NCBI GenBank assembly: GCA_016866375.1
Contig: VGMK01000005.1
Coordinates: 1 to 27,964, forward strand
Source of the DNA: Bacteroidota bacterium
Lineage (GTDB): Bacteria > Bacteroidota > Bacteroidia > Flavobacteriales_D > Crocinitomicaceae
Reading direction: 5' to 3'
DNA length: 27,964 bases
In this document: piece by piece, positions 7,137 through 14,548 of the stretch
How the letters are laid out: the number at the start of each line of letters is the position of its first letter
How positions within the stretch are numbered: position 1 is the stretch's first letter
Program-made: the position numbers and the translations under genes
Notes under the pieces: generated by a model
The model's input: the letters and a program-made list of their open reading frames with translations, nothing else
What the model was told of the DNA's origin: nothing
Database searches by the model: none

Positions 7137-8462
7137 ATGGCAACATCTGAACCTTCCAGTTACATAGAAATTTCAGCGTTTACCGCCTCACTAACGTCTT
7201 CTTTGCCACTTTATTTAATTGCAGTTTTATTGCTATTGATTGTCTCAGCCATGATGTCGGGTTCTGAGTCGGCATTCTTCAGTCTTAAACCACACGAGTT
7301 GGATGCCTTGAAAAAGGAAAATTCTTCAAAGTCAAAATTAATATTATCCATGTTGGAAAAACCAAAAGACCTGTTGGCGATAATTTTGGTAACTAACAAT
7401 TTTGTTAATGTGGGTATAGTGATTCTTTTAACGGTGGTTTTAGATGATTTGCTGCCTTTCGAGAATACTTCGCCGATTGTTCGTTTTTTATTTGAAGTAG
7501 TGGGAATTACCTTGTTGATTTTAATTTTTGGCGAGGTTGCACCAAAAATATTCGCAAATGCCAATCCCAAACAAGTTGTTAATGTAATGGTCAGGCCACT
7601 TTATATAATCGGGAAAACCCCTCCATTATCTTGGATTAAATTGGCGTTGGTAAATTCTTCTTACTTTATTCAAAAATTTACAAGAACAAATGCCAAAATT
7701 AACAGCGATGAATTAGAACAGGCGCTTGCATTGACCAGAGATGAGGATTCGTCCGAAGAGGATCATAAAATATTAGAGGGAATTGTAAAGTTTGGAAAGA
7801 CAGAGGCTTCAGAAATTATGACGCCTCGTGTAGAGGTAGAGTCCGTGGATAAAGAAATGTCATTAACAGAAATTATAGATTCGATTTTAGATGCTGGATA
7901 TTCGCGAATCCCTGTTTATGAACATCAACCCGATAATATCATTGGTATCTTGTACATTAAAGACTTACTAGCACATACAGAAAACCGCGATTTTGATTGG
8001 CTCAGTATGGTACGAAAACCATTTTTTGTTCCTGAAAATAAAAAAATTAATGACCTTCTGCAGGATTTTCGTAAAATGAAAATGCATTTGGCTGTTGTTG
8101 TAGATGAGTACGGCGGGGCTTCAGGAATCGTAACGTTGGAGGATGTCTTAGAGGAAATAGTCGGTGATATTACAGATGAATTCGATGAAAATGAAATTGT
8201 TTTCACCAAATTAGATGAAGATACTTTTGTATTTGAGGGACGAACGTCTATTCTTGACTTTTGTAAAGTTGTTGAGGTAGCTAATGACCGATTTGACCAA
8301 GATCGAGGAGAGGCCGAGACACTAGGTGGCATGCTCACGGAAAAAGCGGGTAGAATTTTAAAGAATAATGAATTTGTAAAAATGGCAAATTATAAATTTA
8401 TTGTAGAATCCTCAGACAAGAGAAGAGTGAAAACAATCAGAGTAACACGAGAAAATGATTAA
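7137..8462 (+). CDS. gldE: gliding motility-associated membrane protein GldE (CNNM/CorC-like)
   Basis: A 441-residue inner-membrane protein. The N-terminal DUF21/CNNM region has hydrophobic segments at about 25-45, 80-105 and 115-140, with MSGSESAFFSLKPHELDALK and LILIFGEVAPKIFANANPKQ typical of the family. A pair of CBS domains follows (EIMTPRVEVESVDKEMS; YSRIPVYEHQPDNIIGILYI; VVVDEYGGASGIVTLEDVLE), then a CorC-type C-terminal domain (EGRTSILDF; GGMLTEKAGRIL). Relatives are linked to magnesium or cobalt transport. In Flavobacterium, GldE is thought to support GldD and is partly redundant with it. Placement directly before gldD supports the GldE name over a generic hemolysin-C annotation. The stop overlaps gldD by 8 bases. 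Confidence 0.88.
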   Translation: MATSEPSSYIEISAFTASLTSSLPLYLIAVLLLLIVSAMMSGSESAFFSLKPHELDALKKENSSKSKLILSMLEKPKDLLAIILVTNNFVNVGIVILLTVVLDDLLPFENTSPIVRFLFEVVGITLLILIFGEVAPKIFANANPKQVVNVMVRPLYIIGKTPPLSWIKLALVNSSYFIQKFTRTNAKINSDELEQALALTRDEDSSEEDHKILEGIVKFGKTEASEIMTPRVEVESVDKEMSLTEIIDSILDAGYSRIPVYEHQPDNIIGILYIKDLLAHTENRDFDWLSMVRKPFFVPENKKINDLLQDFRKMKMHLAVVVDEYGGASGIVTLEDVLEEIVGDITDEFDENEIVFTKLDEDTFVFEGRTSILDFCKVVEVANDRFDQDRGEAETLGGMLTEKAGRILKNNEFVKMANYKFIVESSDKRRVKTIRVTREND

Positions 8463-9321
8463 ATTAAATTTTTCAAAGTTTGCGGTTCTAACGGGAATAA
8501 CTGTTGTTATTTTTTCATGTAGGGATGACTTCTCTATAAAACCACCTTCAAAATTACGTCTAGATTTTCCCAATCAAGAATATGTTAATTGGACATCAGA
8601 GGCAAAATACACGACTGAACATTCCAAACACAATTTAGTGACTTGCGCATTCAATAGGAATAAGTTGATTGAGATTGGTGATGTGGTGATGGTTCAGGAA
8701 AATAGCCTAAACAAGAGAAACGGGACGCTCGAGAAGAAAATATTATCCACGGGAATTCCTTTGGCAGGTATTGTTCTGGAATTTATAAAAGGCGAGAAGC
8801 TCATGGTTGAGATTGATCTTGGTGAGGAAGAAATTGAAATTATGGGGAGTAAGAAGAATAAAATTCCTTTATTACTCAATCGCAATGAGGTTCAGAAAAT
8901 AAGTCAGTATGAGCCATTTGATGTGGTAGAGAAAATTTCAATGGAAAATATACATGCTAAACTGATGCTGCATTATAAATCTCTTGATTCTAAAGATTCC
9001 TTAAGAAACCTCACAAGGCTTGTCGTGAATGATGTTGAGTCCCATAAATTCAAATCTGAGAGCATTGAAAAAATGCCTATTTTAAAAAGTGATAGAAAAG
9101 TTTATGGTATGCTCTACGAATTAACGGGAGATATGGCAACACCCTTTCAATTTTATCTGACCGATTCACTTGGTAATTTTGTCTACGCCCAGGTATTAAT
9201 GGATTTTCAGGCATTTCAAAAGGATAAAATACCAACAGATTCGGAGACGAAGGCGAGAATTATTGATTATCTGAGAAAAGATATAAACGTTTTTATCAAT
9301 CGCTTTAACTGGAGGAAATGA
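8455..9321 (+). CDS. gldD: gliding motility lipoprotein GldD with an enlarged central region
   Basis: A 288-residue lipoprotein with acylated Cys22 in IFSCRDDF. The start (PPSKLRLDFPNQEYVNW) and the last 120 residues (HAKLMLHYKSLD; DRKVYGMLYELTGDMATPFQ; YLTDSLGNFVYAQVLM; a final INRFNWRK) fit GldD, a protein needed for gliding and type IX secretion in Flavobacterium. Known GldD proteins are, as I recall, about 190 residues. The extra length lies at about residues 60-155, a segment I do not recognise (GDVVMVQENSLNKRNGTLEK; IPLAGIVLEFIKGEKLMVEI). It overlaps gldE by 8 bases and folK by 4, so translation is probably coupled. No frameshift is apparent. Confidence 0.82.
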   Translation: MIKLNFSKFAVLTGITVVIFSCRDDFSIKPPSKLRLDFPNQEYVNWTSEAKYTTEHSKHNLVTCAFNRNKLIEIGDVVMVQENSLNKRNGTLEKKILSTGIPLAGIVLEFIKGEKLMVEIDLGEEEIEIMGSKKNKIPLLLNRNEVQKISQYEPFDVVEKISMENIHAKLMLHYKSLDSKDSLRNLTRLVVNDVESHKFKSESIEKMPILKSDRKVYGMLYELTGDMATPFQFYLTDSLGNFVYAQVLMDFQAFQKDKIPTDSETKARIIDYLRKDINVFINRFNWRK

Positions 9322-9758
9322 AATTCATACTGGGATTAGGTTCAAATCTAGGTAACAAATCGGAGAATCTCACTCTTGCGATTACCTTAATTTGCGAGGA
9401 AATTGGGAGGGTAACTGAAATTTCGAATTTTTTTAAGTCAAAACCTTCTGGATTTCTCTCAACTAATGATTTTTTAAACTGTTGTATTTCTTTAGAAACT
9501 GGATTTTCTCCACAAAAATTACTAAAAGCCATCAAATGTATTGAAAAAAAAATGGGGAGGCATTATTCTTCAAAAGGATACGAAGATAGAATAATTGACA
9601 TTGACATAGTTTTGTCCGAGATCAAAATTTTCAACAGCAAGTTAATTGTGCCTCATCCAAGATATATTAATCGAGATTTTGTTCTGGTTCCGCTTGGAGA
9701 ATTAACAGGTTTTCCAGATCCCTCAACTTTTATGATTTCATCGCAACTTTTGCGTTAG
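9318..9758 (+). CDS. folK: 2-amino-4-hydroxy-6-hydroxymethyldihydropteridine pyrophosphokinase (HPPK)
   Basis: A 146-residue enzyme that transfers pyrophosphate from ATP to hydroxymethyl-dihydropterin in folate synthesis. The N-terminal strand FILGLGSNLGNKSENL is typical. The catalytic magnesium-binding motif is DRIIDIDIVL, and VPHPRYINRDFVLVPLGEL forms the conserved C-terminal signature. Length is normal for a stand-alone HPPK rather than a FolKP fusion. The ATG overlaps the gldD TGA as ATGA. Apart from operon membership I see no functional reason for its link with the gliding genes. No clear terminator follows; two short AT hairpins at and just after the stop lack a T-tract. Confidence 0.93.
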   Translation: MKFILGLGSNLGNKSENLTLAITLICEEIGRVTEISNFFKSKPSGFLSTNDFLNCCISLETGFSPQKLLKAIKCIEKKMGRHYSSKGYEDRIIDIDIVLSEIKIFNSKLIVPHPRYINRDFVLVPLGELTGFPDPSTFMISSQLLR

Positions 9759-9793
9759 TTCTGTGCAAAGTAAAATAAAATTTTACCAAATGA

Positions 9794-9824
9794 TGTTATT
9801 TAAACATTTTAGATGTTACCTTTA
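9794..9824 (+). promoter_or_regulatory. weak candidate promoter for OmpA/TPR lipoprotein gene
   Basis: TACCTTTA (9817-9824) differs from TAnnTTTG at one position and lies 18 bases before the ATG at 9843. The -33 position (9794-9797) reads TGTT, a poor match to TTTG. The 84-base gap after folK, and the lipoprotein gene's own terminator, make a separate promoter likely, but this exact site is uncertain. Confidence 0.3.
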
Positions 9825-9842
9825 CACTCAAAAAATAACAAT

Positions 9843-11555
9843 ATGAAAAAATTAGGTATATGTTTCTGTGTTTCGATTACTTTCCTTCTCGTAACCTCTT
9901 GCGACTTAATGAAGGACGTGACTTATTCCGTAACACCAGATCCTTTGGAATTGAAAGGTGATAATTTGGAATTTTCGGTAAGTGTTAAAATTCCTGAAAA
10001 GGGCCTTAGTAAAAAGGTTCGAGCTGAGATAACCCCATCGCTGGGTTCGACTTCATTAGGCACTTGGGAGGTTCAAGGAGAAAAAGTAACGGGAAACGGT
10101 ACGTCCATCTCATTTCAATCGGGTGGGGTCGCCACGTTTGATATGAAAGTTCCGTATGCTCCTGAAATGGAGGCCGCTGATCTAATGATAAGCGGAAAGG
10201 TCTTCAAAGGGAAAAAGGAAAAATCAAAAGAGGCTATTCCTGCAACAAAAATTGCAGATGCTACGATTATCACTCCGTTGTTAGTGAATCGAGCGTTTAA
10301 AACTATCACAATACCCGATAATTTTAAGAGAGAGGTGAAAAAAGTGATGGAAGCAAAAATTAATTTTGAGAGGGGAAAATTTGTAATTCGTCCAAATGAA
10401 TTGAAGGATATGGATGTTGTCGAACTTGTGAATTGGGTAAAGAAAAATCAGAAAAATCCAAATATTATCATTAATTCAATTGAAATTAAGGGCTACGCTT
10501 CACCCGACGGTGAAGAATCTCGAAATTCTACCCTTTCTGAAGATCGTGCCAATGTAGGAAAAAAAGCGATGCTTGATGTTTTCAAAAAAGCTAAAATTTC
10601 TGTTCTTTCGAATCCTTCAAACTATAGTACGAGTCAATTTGGAGAGGATTTTGAAGGATTTAAAAAACAACTTGCGGCTACAAAATCAATTGACGATAAT
10701 TACAAAGCTTTATTTATTCGGGCCGTTGAAATGCAAGGTACGGCTGACCAAAAAGAACAAATGCTTAAAGATTTAGGTAAGTCCTACGAAAAATTAGAAA
10801 AAGAGGTATTTCCTGCAATTCGAAGATCAGTAATCGTTTTAAACTACACAGAGATAGGATTGTCTGATGAGGAACTTAGCGCACGTGCAGTGTCGAATCC
10901 GTCGTCCTTAACGGTGGAAGAATTATTATATACGGCTGAGAATCTCATGACAAATGTTAATGACAAAGTTGCGTTGTATTCGACGGGAACACAAACATAC
11001 GCTACAGACTCACGAGTGCACAACAATAGCGGTGTAGCACTGTTTCTAAATAGCAAGTTTAGTGCTGCCTCTGCCGCATTTGAAAAAGCGAATCAATTGA
11101 GTGTGAATTTTGCGACGCTCAATAATCTTGCTGCCTCTGCCATGATCAATGGGGATAGAGCAGGTGCTCGCAAATTCACCACGCAGGCGAAGAAAGCTAG
11201 CTCGGATGAGAATTCTGCTGTAGCTTACAACACAGCTATTTTGGATTTGCTCGATGGAAACTATCCTGATGCTTTAAAAGGATTTACGAGTGAATCTTTC
11301 AACAAAGCTCTTGCAGAAGTTTTAAGTGGAAAATTAGAACTAGCGAAGTCAACCTTGAAAAAGATAACAGCCAATGCGTTGACACATTATCTTTCTGCAA
11401 TTATTGCGGCTCGCTCAGGAGAGTCAGTTGATGCCGTTGTGAATCACTTGAAGAATGCATTTGCAATGAGTCCTGAGTTAAAGGTCAAGGCTTCAAAAGA
11501 TAGGGAATTTTTGAAATTTATGCAAAATACAACATTCACAAGCGCAGTGAACTGA
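9843..11555 (+). CDS. lipoprotein with OmpA-like domain and TPR-like repeats, function unknown
   Basis: A 570-residue predicted lipoprotein: signal peptide with lipobox LVTSC (Cys20), then DLMKDVTYSVTPDPLELKGD. Residues 25-160 are beta-rich. Residues about 180-300 include an OmpA-like stretch: INFERGKFVIRP, then a GYASPDGEESRNSTLSEDRA motif. This resembles the peptidoglycan-contacting part of OmpA_C, although the usual GHTD is GYAS here. Residues about 385-560 are alanine-rich helical repeats of TPR type (HNNSGVALFLNSKFSAASAA; NNLAASAMINGDRAGARKF; AYNTAILDLLDGNYPDALKG). The upstream ATG at 9813 would add 10 residues before a normal signal peptide, so I reject it. It is probably an outer-membrane lipoprotein, perhaps linking envelope and wall; that role is inference. 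It stands alone between a weak promoter and a strong terminator. Confidence 0.8.
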   Translation: MKKLGICFCVSITFLLVTSCDLMKDVTYSVTPDPLELKGDNLEFSVSVKIPEKGLSKKVRAEITPSLGSTSLGTWEVQGEKVTGNGTSISFQSGGVATFDMKVPYAPEMEAADLMISGKVFKGKKEKSKEAIPATKIADATIITPLLVNRAFKTITIPDNFKREVKKVMEAKINFERGKFVIRPNELKDMDVVELVNWVKKNQKNPNIIINSIEIKGYASPDGEESRNSTLSEDRANVGKKAMLDVFKKAKISVLSNPSNYSTSQFGEDFEGFKKQLAATKSIDDNYKALFIRAVEMQGTADQKEQMLKDLGKSYEKLEKEVFPAIRRSVIVLNYTEIGLSDEELSARAVSNPSSLTVEELLYTAENLMTNVNDKVALYSTGTQTYATDSRVHNNSGVALFLNSKFSAASAAFEKANQLSVNFATLNNLAASAMINGDRAGARKFTTQAKKASSDENSAVAYNTAILDLLDGNYPDALKGFTSESFNKALAEVLSGKLELAKSTLKKITANALTHYLSAIIAARSGESVDAVVNHLKNAFAMSPELKVKASKDREFLKFMQNTTFTSAVN

Positions 11556-11576
11556 TTGTAAAAGAAATAATAAAAT

Positions 11577-11606
11577 GAAATGGCGACTTATTCGGTCGCC
11601 ATTTTC
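11577..11606. terminator. bidirectional intrinsic terminator
   Basis: A 10-bp perfect stem, AAATGGCGAC (11578-11587) with GTCGCCATTT (11595-11604), encloses a 7-base loop. It is followed by TTCTTTT on the plus strand and by a T-rich stretch on the minus strand. It lies between the convergent lipoprotein gene (stop 11555) and glycosyltransferase gene (stop 11609) and should serve both. Confidence 0.85.
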
Positions 11607-11608
11607 TT

Positions 11609-12520
11609 TTAACAATAGAGCAAGTCCTTCAAATACCGCTGTTCATATTGGCCAGGACATGCAATGAGGTGATGATTGCATTTTAAAAATTGAATATCCA
11701 TGATGGTTGTGTATCCCGCGAAACCATATATTTTATCACAGGAAAGGAGTAGCTGATCAATATGTCTCCAATCGGAACTTAAATAAAGTGGAATTTTCAA
11801 ATTCTTGGCTAAACTCAGTCCCTCCTCTGGTCCAATAATTCCATCAAATGAAAAATTACGAAATGAATCGAAGAGAAATTTCCAATGGACCATTGGTCCG
11901 CTTAGCACCAAGAAATGTCCCTTTTTAGTAACAGATGCCTCTTGTGATTCGAATCTTGAAAGTAAACCAACGTTGAAGCATGGCATCGAATCTGAGGGAT
12001 TACTTAGCTTCCCTGCTAATTTTAGTTTAAAGTCATCAACAATCCATATTTCCTCAAATCTTGATATTAATTTTTTATGATAACCTTGTAAAAATCTAAG
12101 GTGCCATGGCAGAGGTAAGTGAACCTGATGAGTTAAAAAAACAGAATAAGTTTCCGTGCTGTAAAATCCATACCTATGGTCAGAAATGACCAATTCTACC
12201 TGCTTTTTTTTACATAAAATTTCACATTGTTCATGATCGTAGATCATGTGTTTTCTGAGATCATTGAAATTAACTAAAATATCCAGGAAATAACTTTTTT
12301 TCTCGCGAAAATTAAATGGATATCCAATCAAATCTACATACTCTATGTTAGAATGATACTGTTCAATTACATTACGTTGTATCTCATTACATGCAACTAT
12401 TATGTGATTGTTATTTTTCAGTTTATCAATGAGTGCAACACACCTCGAAACGTGCCCCATTCCCCAATTCAATGGTGATAAGAGTATTTTTTTTCCTCGT
12501 ATTTCTTCGAGTAGCGACAT
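11609..12520 (-). CDS. glycosyltransferase-like protein (GT-B fold, MurG/GT28-like)
   Basis: A 303-residue protein. The N-terminus, ILLSPLNWGMGHVSRCVALI, carries the glycine-rich loop of GT-B glycosyltransferases with the catalytic-type His. SDHRYGFYSTETYSVFLTHQ and FEEIWIVDDFKLKLAGKLS match a Bacteroidota family usually annotated as glycosyltransferase. The C-terminal donor-binding region reads FAGYTTIMDIQFLKCNHHLI, then ACPGQYEQRYL. Where I recall this family, the C-terminus runs perhaps 20-40 residues further and the first motif has Arg-Ser-Gly-Tyr; here the protein stops soon after EQRYL. No signal peptide or membrane span is visible. I chose ATG 12520; a GTG two codons upstream (12526) is possible. 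The substrate is unknown; a lipid-linked or polysaccharide acceptor is only a guess. Confidence 0.65.
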   Translation of the reverse strand: MSLLEEIRGKKILLSPLNWGMGHVSRCVALIDKLKNNNHIIVACNEIQRNVIEQYHSNIEYVDLIGYPFNFREKKSYFLDILVNFNDLRKHMIYDHEQCEILCKKKQVELVISDHRYGFYSTETYSVFLTHQVHLPLPWHLRFLQGYHKKLISRFEEIWIVDDFKLKLAGKLSNPSDSMPCFNVGLLSRFESQEASVTKKGHFLVLSGPMVHWKFLFDSFRNFSFDGIIGPEEGLSLAKNLKIPLYLSSDWRHIDQLLLSCDKIYGFAGYTTIMDIQFLKCNHHLIACPGQYEQRYLKDLLYC

Positions 12521-12570
12521 ATGCACCTTAAAATTAGTAAAAAAATATTCCGAGTTTCGTTAAGAATCTT

Positions 12571-12578
12571 TAATTTTG
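12571..12578 (+). promoter_or_regulatory. -7 box of predicted clpP promoter
   Basis: TAATTTTG is an exact match to TAnnTTTG and lies 20 bases before the clpP ATG at 12599. No good TTTG stands 19 bases upstream (the site reads TTCC), so the promoter may depend on an activator or be weak. Its position argues that the longer in-frame ATG at 12521 is not used. Confidence 0.45.
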
Positions 12579-12598
12579 AAGGCACAATTATAGGACCT

Positions 12599-13264
12599 AT
12601 GTACAGTAAAGAATTTAGAAAATTTGCAACAAAACATATTGGCTTAAATAGCATGTTTGTAGATCATTATATCGAGTCATCACTTACTCCTTATATCATT
12701 GAAGAGCGACCATTGAATATGACGCAAATGGATGTGTTCTCCCGTTTAATGATGGATCGAATAATATTTTTGGGTACCGGCATAAATGATCAGGTAGCCA
12801 ATATCATTAATGCACAACTATTGTTTCTAGAGTCAGTTGATTCGAAGAAAGACATTCAAATTTACTTGAATTCTCCAGGAGGATCGGTTTACGCTGGATT
12901 AGGAATCTACGACACTATGCAGTATATTCGGCCTGACGTAGCAACGATTTGTACAGGTATAGCTGCCTCAATGGGAGCTGTCCTTCTCTGTGCCGGTGCA
13001 GACGGAAAGCGAAGCGCATTGAAGCATTCTCGGGTAATGATTCATCAACCTCTTGGAGGAGCAGAAGGGCAGGCCTCTGATATTGAAATCACAGCAAGGG
13101 AAATTCAAAAATTGAAGAAAGAACTTTACGATATCATTGCAACTCACGCAAAGCAAGACTATGATAAGGTTTGGGCGGACTCAGACAGAGATTATTGGAT
13201 GACCTCGGAGGAGGCAAAAGCCTATGGTATGGTTGACGAAGTTTTAATGAGAAATTCAAAGTAA
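12599..13264 (+). CDS. clpP: ATP-dependent Clp protease proteolytic subunit
   Basis: A 221-residue serine peptidase that forms the double-heptamer chamber of ClpXP. The catalytic triad is visible: Ser124 in GIAASMGAVLL, His149 in RVMIHQPLGG and Asp196 in ADSDRDYWM. The oxyanion segment YLNSPGGSVYAGLGIYDTMQ is intact. About 25-40 residues precede the conserved core, consistent with a propeptide plus a Bacteroidota-type extension. The ATG at 12599 was chosen over 12521 because a TAATTTTG box lies between them and the extra residues (KISKKIFRVSLRIFNFEG) do not look like ClpP. clpX follows after one base, so the two subunits are made from one message. Confidence 0.95.
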   Translation: MYSKEFRKFATKHIGLNSMFVDHYIESSLTPYIIEERPLNMTQMDVFSRLMMDRIIFLGTGINDQVANIINAQLLFLESVDSKKDIQIYLNSPGGSVYAGLGIYDTMQYIRPDVATICTGIAASMGAVLLCAGADGKRSALKHSRVMIHQPLGGAEGQASDIEITAREIQKLKKELYDIIATHAKQDYDKVWADSDRDYWMTSEEAKAYGMVDEVLMRNSK

Positions 13265-13265
13265 G

Positions 13266-14495
13266 GTGACAAAAAAAGAGGCCATTTGTTCTTTCTGTGG
13301 ATCAAGTCGTCAGAGCGTAGGAATGCTTATAGCCGGGGTTTCGGGTCATATCTGCGACAACTGTGTAGAGCAGGCAGCAAAAATTGTTCGTGATGAAAAA
13401 TTACAAGTTGAGCCACTAAAAAACAATGCTTCCGGCAAATTAGTACTTCCAACTCCACCAAAAATCAAAGAAAAGTTGGATGAGTTTGTTATTGGTCAAG
13501 AGGATGCCAAAAAAGTACTTGCTGTGGCTGTTTATAACCATTACAAACGCCTGAATCAAGAAAATAAAGATGAAATAGAGATTGAGAAATCTAATGTTAT
13601 TTTGGTTGGAAGAACGGGAACAGGTAAGACACTTCTGGCCAAAACTATTGCCAAATTATTAGAAGTGCCTTTTTGTATAGCGGATGCAACGGTTCTAACT
13701 GAGGCAGGCTACGTAGGTGAAGATGTTGAAAGTATATTGTCCCGTCTCCTGCAAGCGTCCGATTATCAAGTCGAACGAGCTCAAAGAGGTATTGTGTTTA
13801 TTGACGAAATTGATAAGATTGCCCGTAAAAGTGACAACCCATCAATAACTCGTGATGTATCAGGAGAGGGTGTTCAACAGGCCTTATTAAAATTGTTGGA
13901 GGGAACCGTTGTAAATGTTCCACCCCAAGGAGGTCGAAAACATCCCGAACAAAAAATGATTCAAATTGATACTAGGAATATTTTATTTATTTGTGGTGGT
14001 GCCTTTGATGGTATCGAATATATAATTGGAAGTCGGGTAAATAGGCAGGCCATCGGTTTTAGTAATTCAGTGGAGGAAACCATACAAGATGATTGCTTGC
14101 TGAAGCACATTACGCCTATGGATATTCGCTCCTTTGGATTAATTCCAGAACTCATAGGCCGATTCCCAGTTCTAACTTACCTCGAACCACTCGATGAGTC
14201 GGCTTTGAGACGCATCCTTACAGAGCCTAAAAATGCACTCATAAAGCAATATACATATCTTTTTGATTTGGATGGAATTCAATTGAAGTTTGACAGAGAA
14301 ACCTTGGATTTTATTGTTCAAAAAGCTATTGAGTATAAATTAGGTGCTCGAGGGCTTCGCTCGATATGTGAGGCAATTCTTCTTGAAGCAATGTATCAGG
14401 CCCCAGGTAATAAAGAAAATGAATTAATTGTGTCCTTGACTTATGCAAAAAATGCTCTTAAAAAGTCAAAGCTCGCCAAGTTAAGAGTGGCATAA
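13266..14495 (+). CDS. clpX: ATP-dependent Clp protease ATP-binding subunit ClpX
   Basis: A 409-residue AAA+ unfoldase that feeds substrates to ClpP. The N-terminal zinc-binding domain has Cys8, Cys11, Cys30 and Cys33. Walker A is GRTGTGKT (115-122; Arg replaces the common Pro at the second position). The pore loop is GYVGEDV (148-154), Walker B is GIVFIDEIDKI, and sensor 2 lies in GARGLR. An IGF tripeptide (RQAIGFSNS), the family's ClpP-docking loop, is present. The start is GTG at 13266, one base after the clpP stop; no ATG lies near and the first cysteine comes at residue 8, so this start is well supported. Confidence 0.96.
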   Translation: MTKKEAICSFCGSSRQSVGMLIAGVSGHICDNCVEQAAKIVRDEKLQVEPLKNNASGKLVLPTPPKIKEKLDEFVIGQEDAKKVLAVAVYNHYKRLNQENKDEIEIEKSNVILVGRTGTGKTLLAKTIAKLLEVPFCIADATVLTEAGYVGEDVESILSRLLQASDYQVERAQRGIVFIDEIDKIARKSDNPSITRDVSGEGVQQALLKLLEGTVVNVPPQGGRKHPEQKMIQIDTRNILFICGGAFDGIEYIIGSRVNRQAIGFSNSVEETIQDDCLLKHITPMDIRSFGLIPELIGRFPVLTYLEPLDESALRRILTEPKNALIKQYTYLFDLDGIQLKFDRETLDFIVQKAIEYKLGARGLRSICEAILLEAMYQAPGNKENELIVSLTYAKNALKKSKLAKLRVA

Positions 14496-14520
14496 AGGAT
14501 TAAAATTTTTAAGTTTTTGT

Positions 14521-14532
14521 TGTAAATTTACA
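14521..14532. promoter_or_regulatory. 12-bp palindrome upstream of pdhB, candidate operator or promoter
   Basis: TGTAAATTTACA is a perfect palindrome ending 16 bases before the E1-beta ATG. It contains TAAATTTA (14523-14530), one base off the TAnnTTTG -7 box, although no TTTG stands at the proper distance upstream. It could be an operator overlapping the promoter. The regulator is not identifiable. Confidence 0.35.
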
Positions 14533-14548
14533 CACAGAAAATATTAGC

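Noticed and set aside
9770..9786. GTAAAAT-AAA-ATTTTAC hairpin after folK as a terminator
   Set aside because: The stem is only A-T rich apart from the closing pair and no T-tract follows; it is too weak to call.
9792..9818. GATGTTA repeated 20 bp apart before the OmpA/TPR lipoprotein gene
   Set aside because: A 7-bp repeat in AT-rich DNA is easily due to chance, and no further copies are visible nearby.
12521..12598. N-terminal extension of clpP from the ATG at 12521
   Set aside because: An exact TAnnTTTG box lies inside it, the extra residues do not look like ClpP, and it would abut the start of the divergent glycosyltransferase gene.
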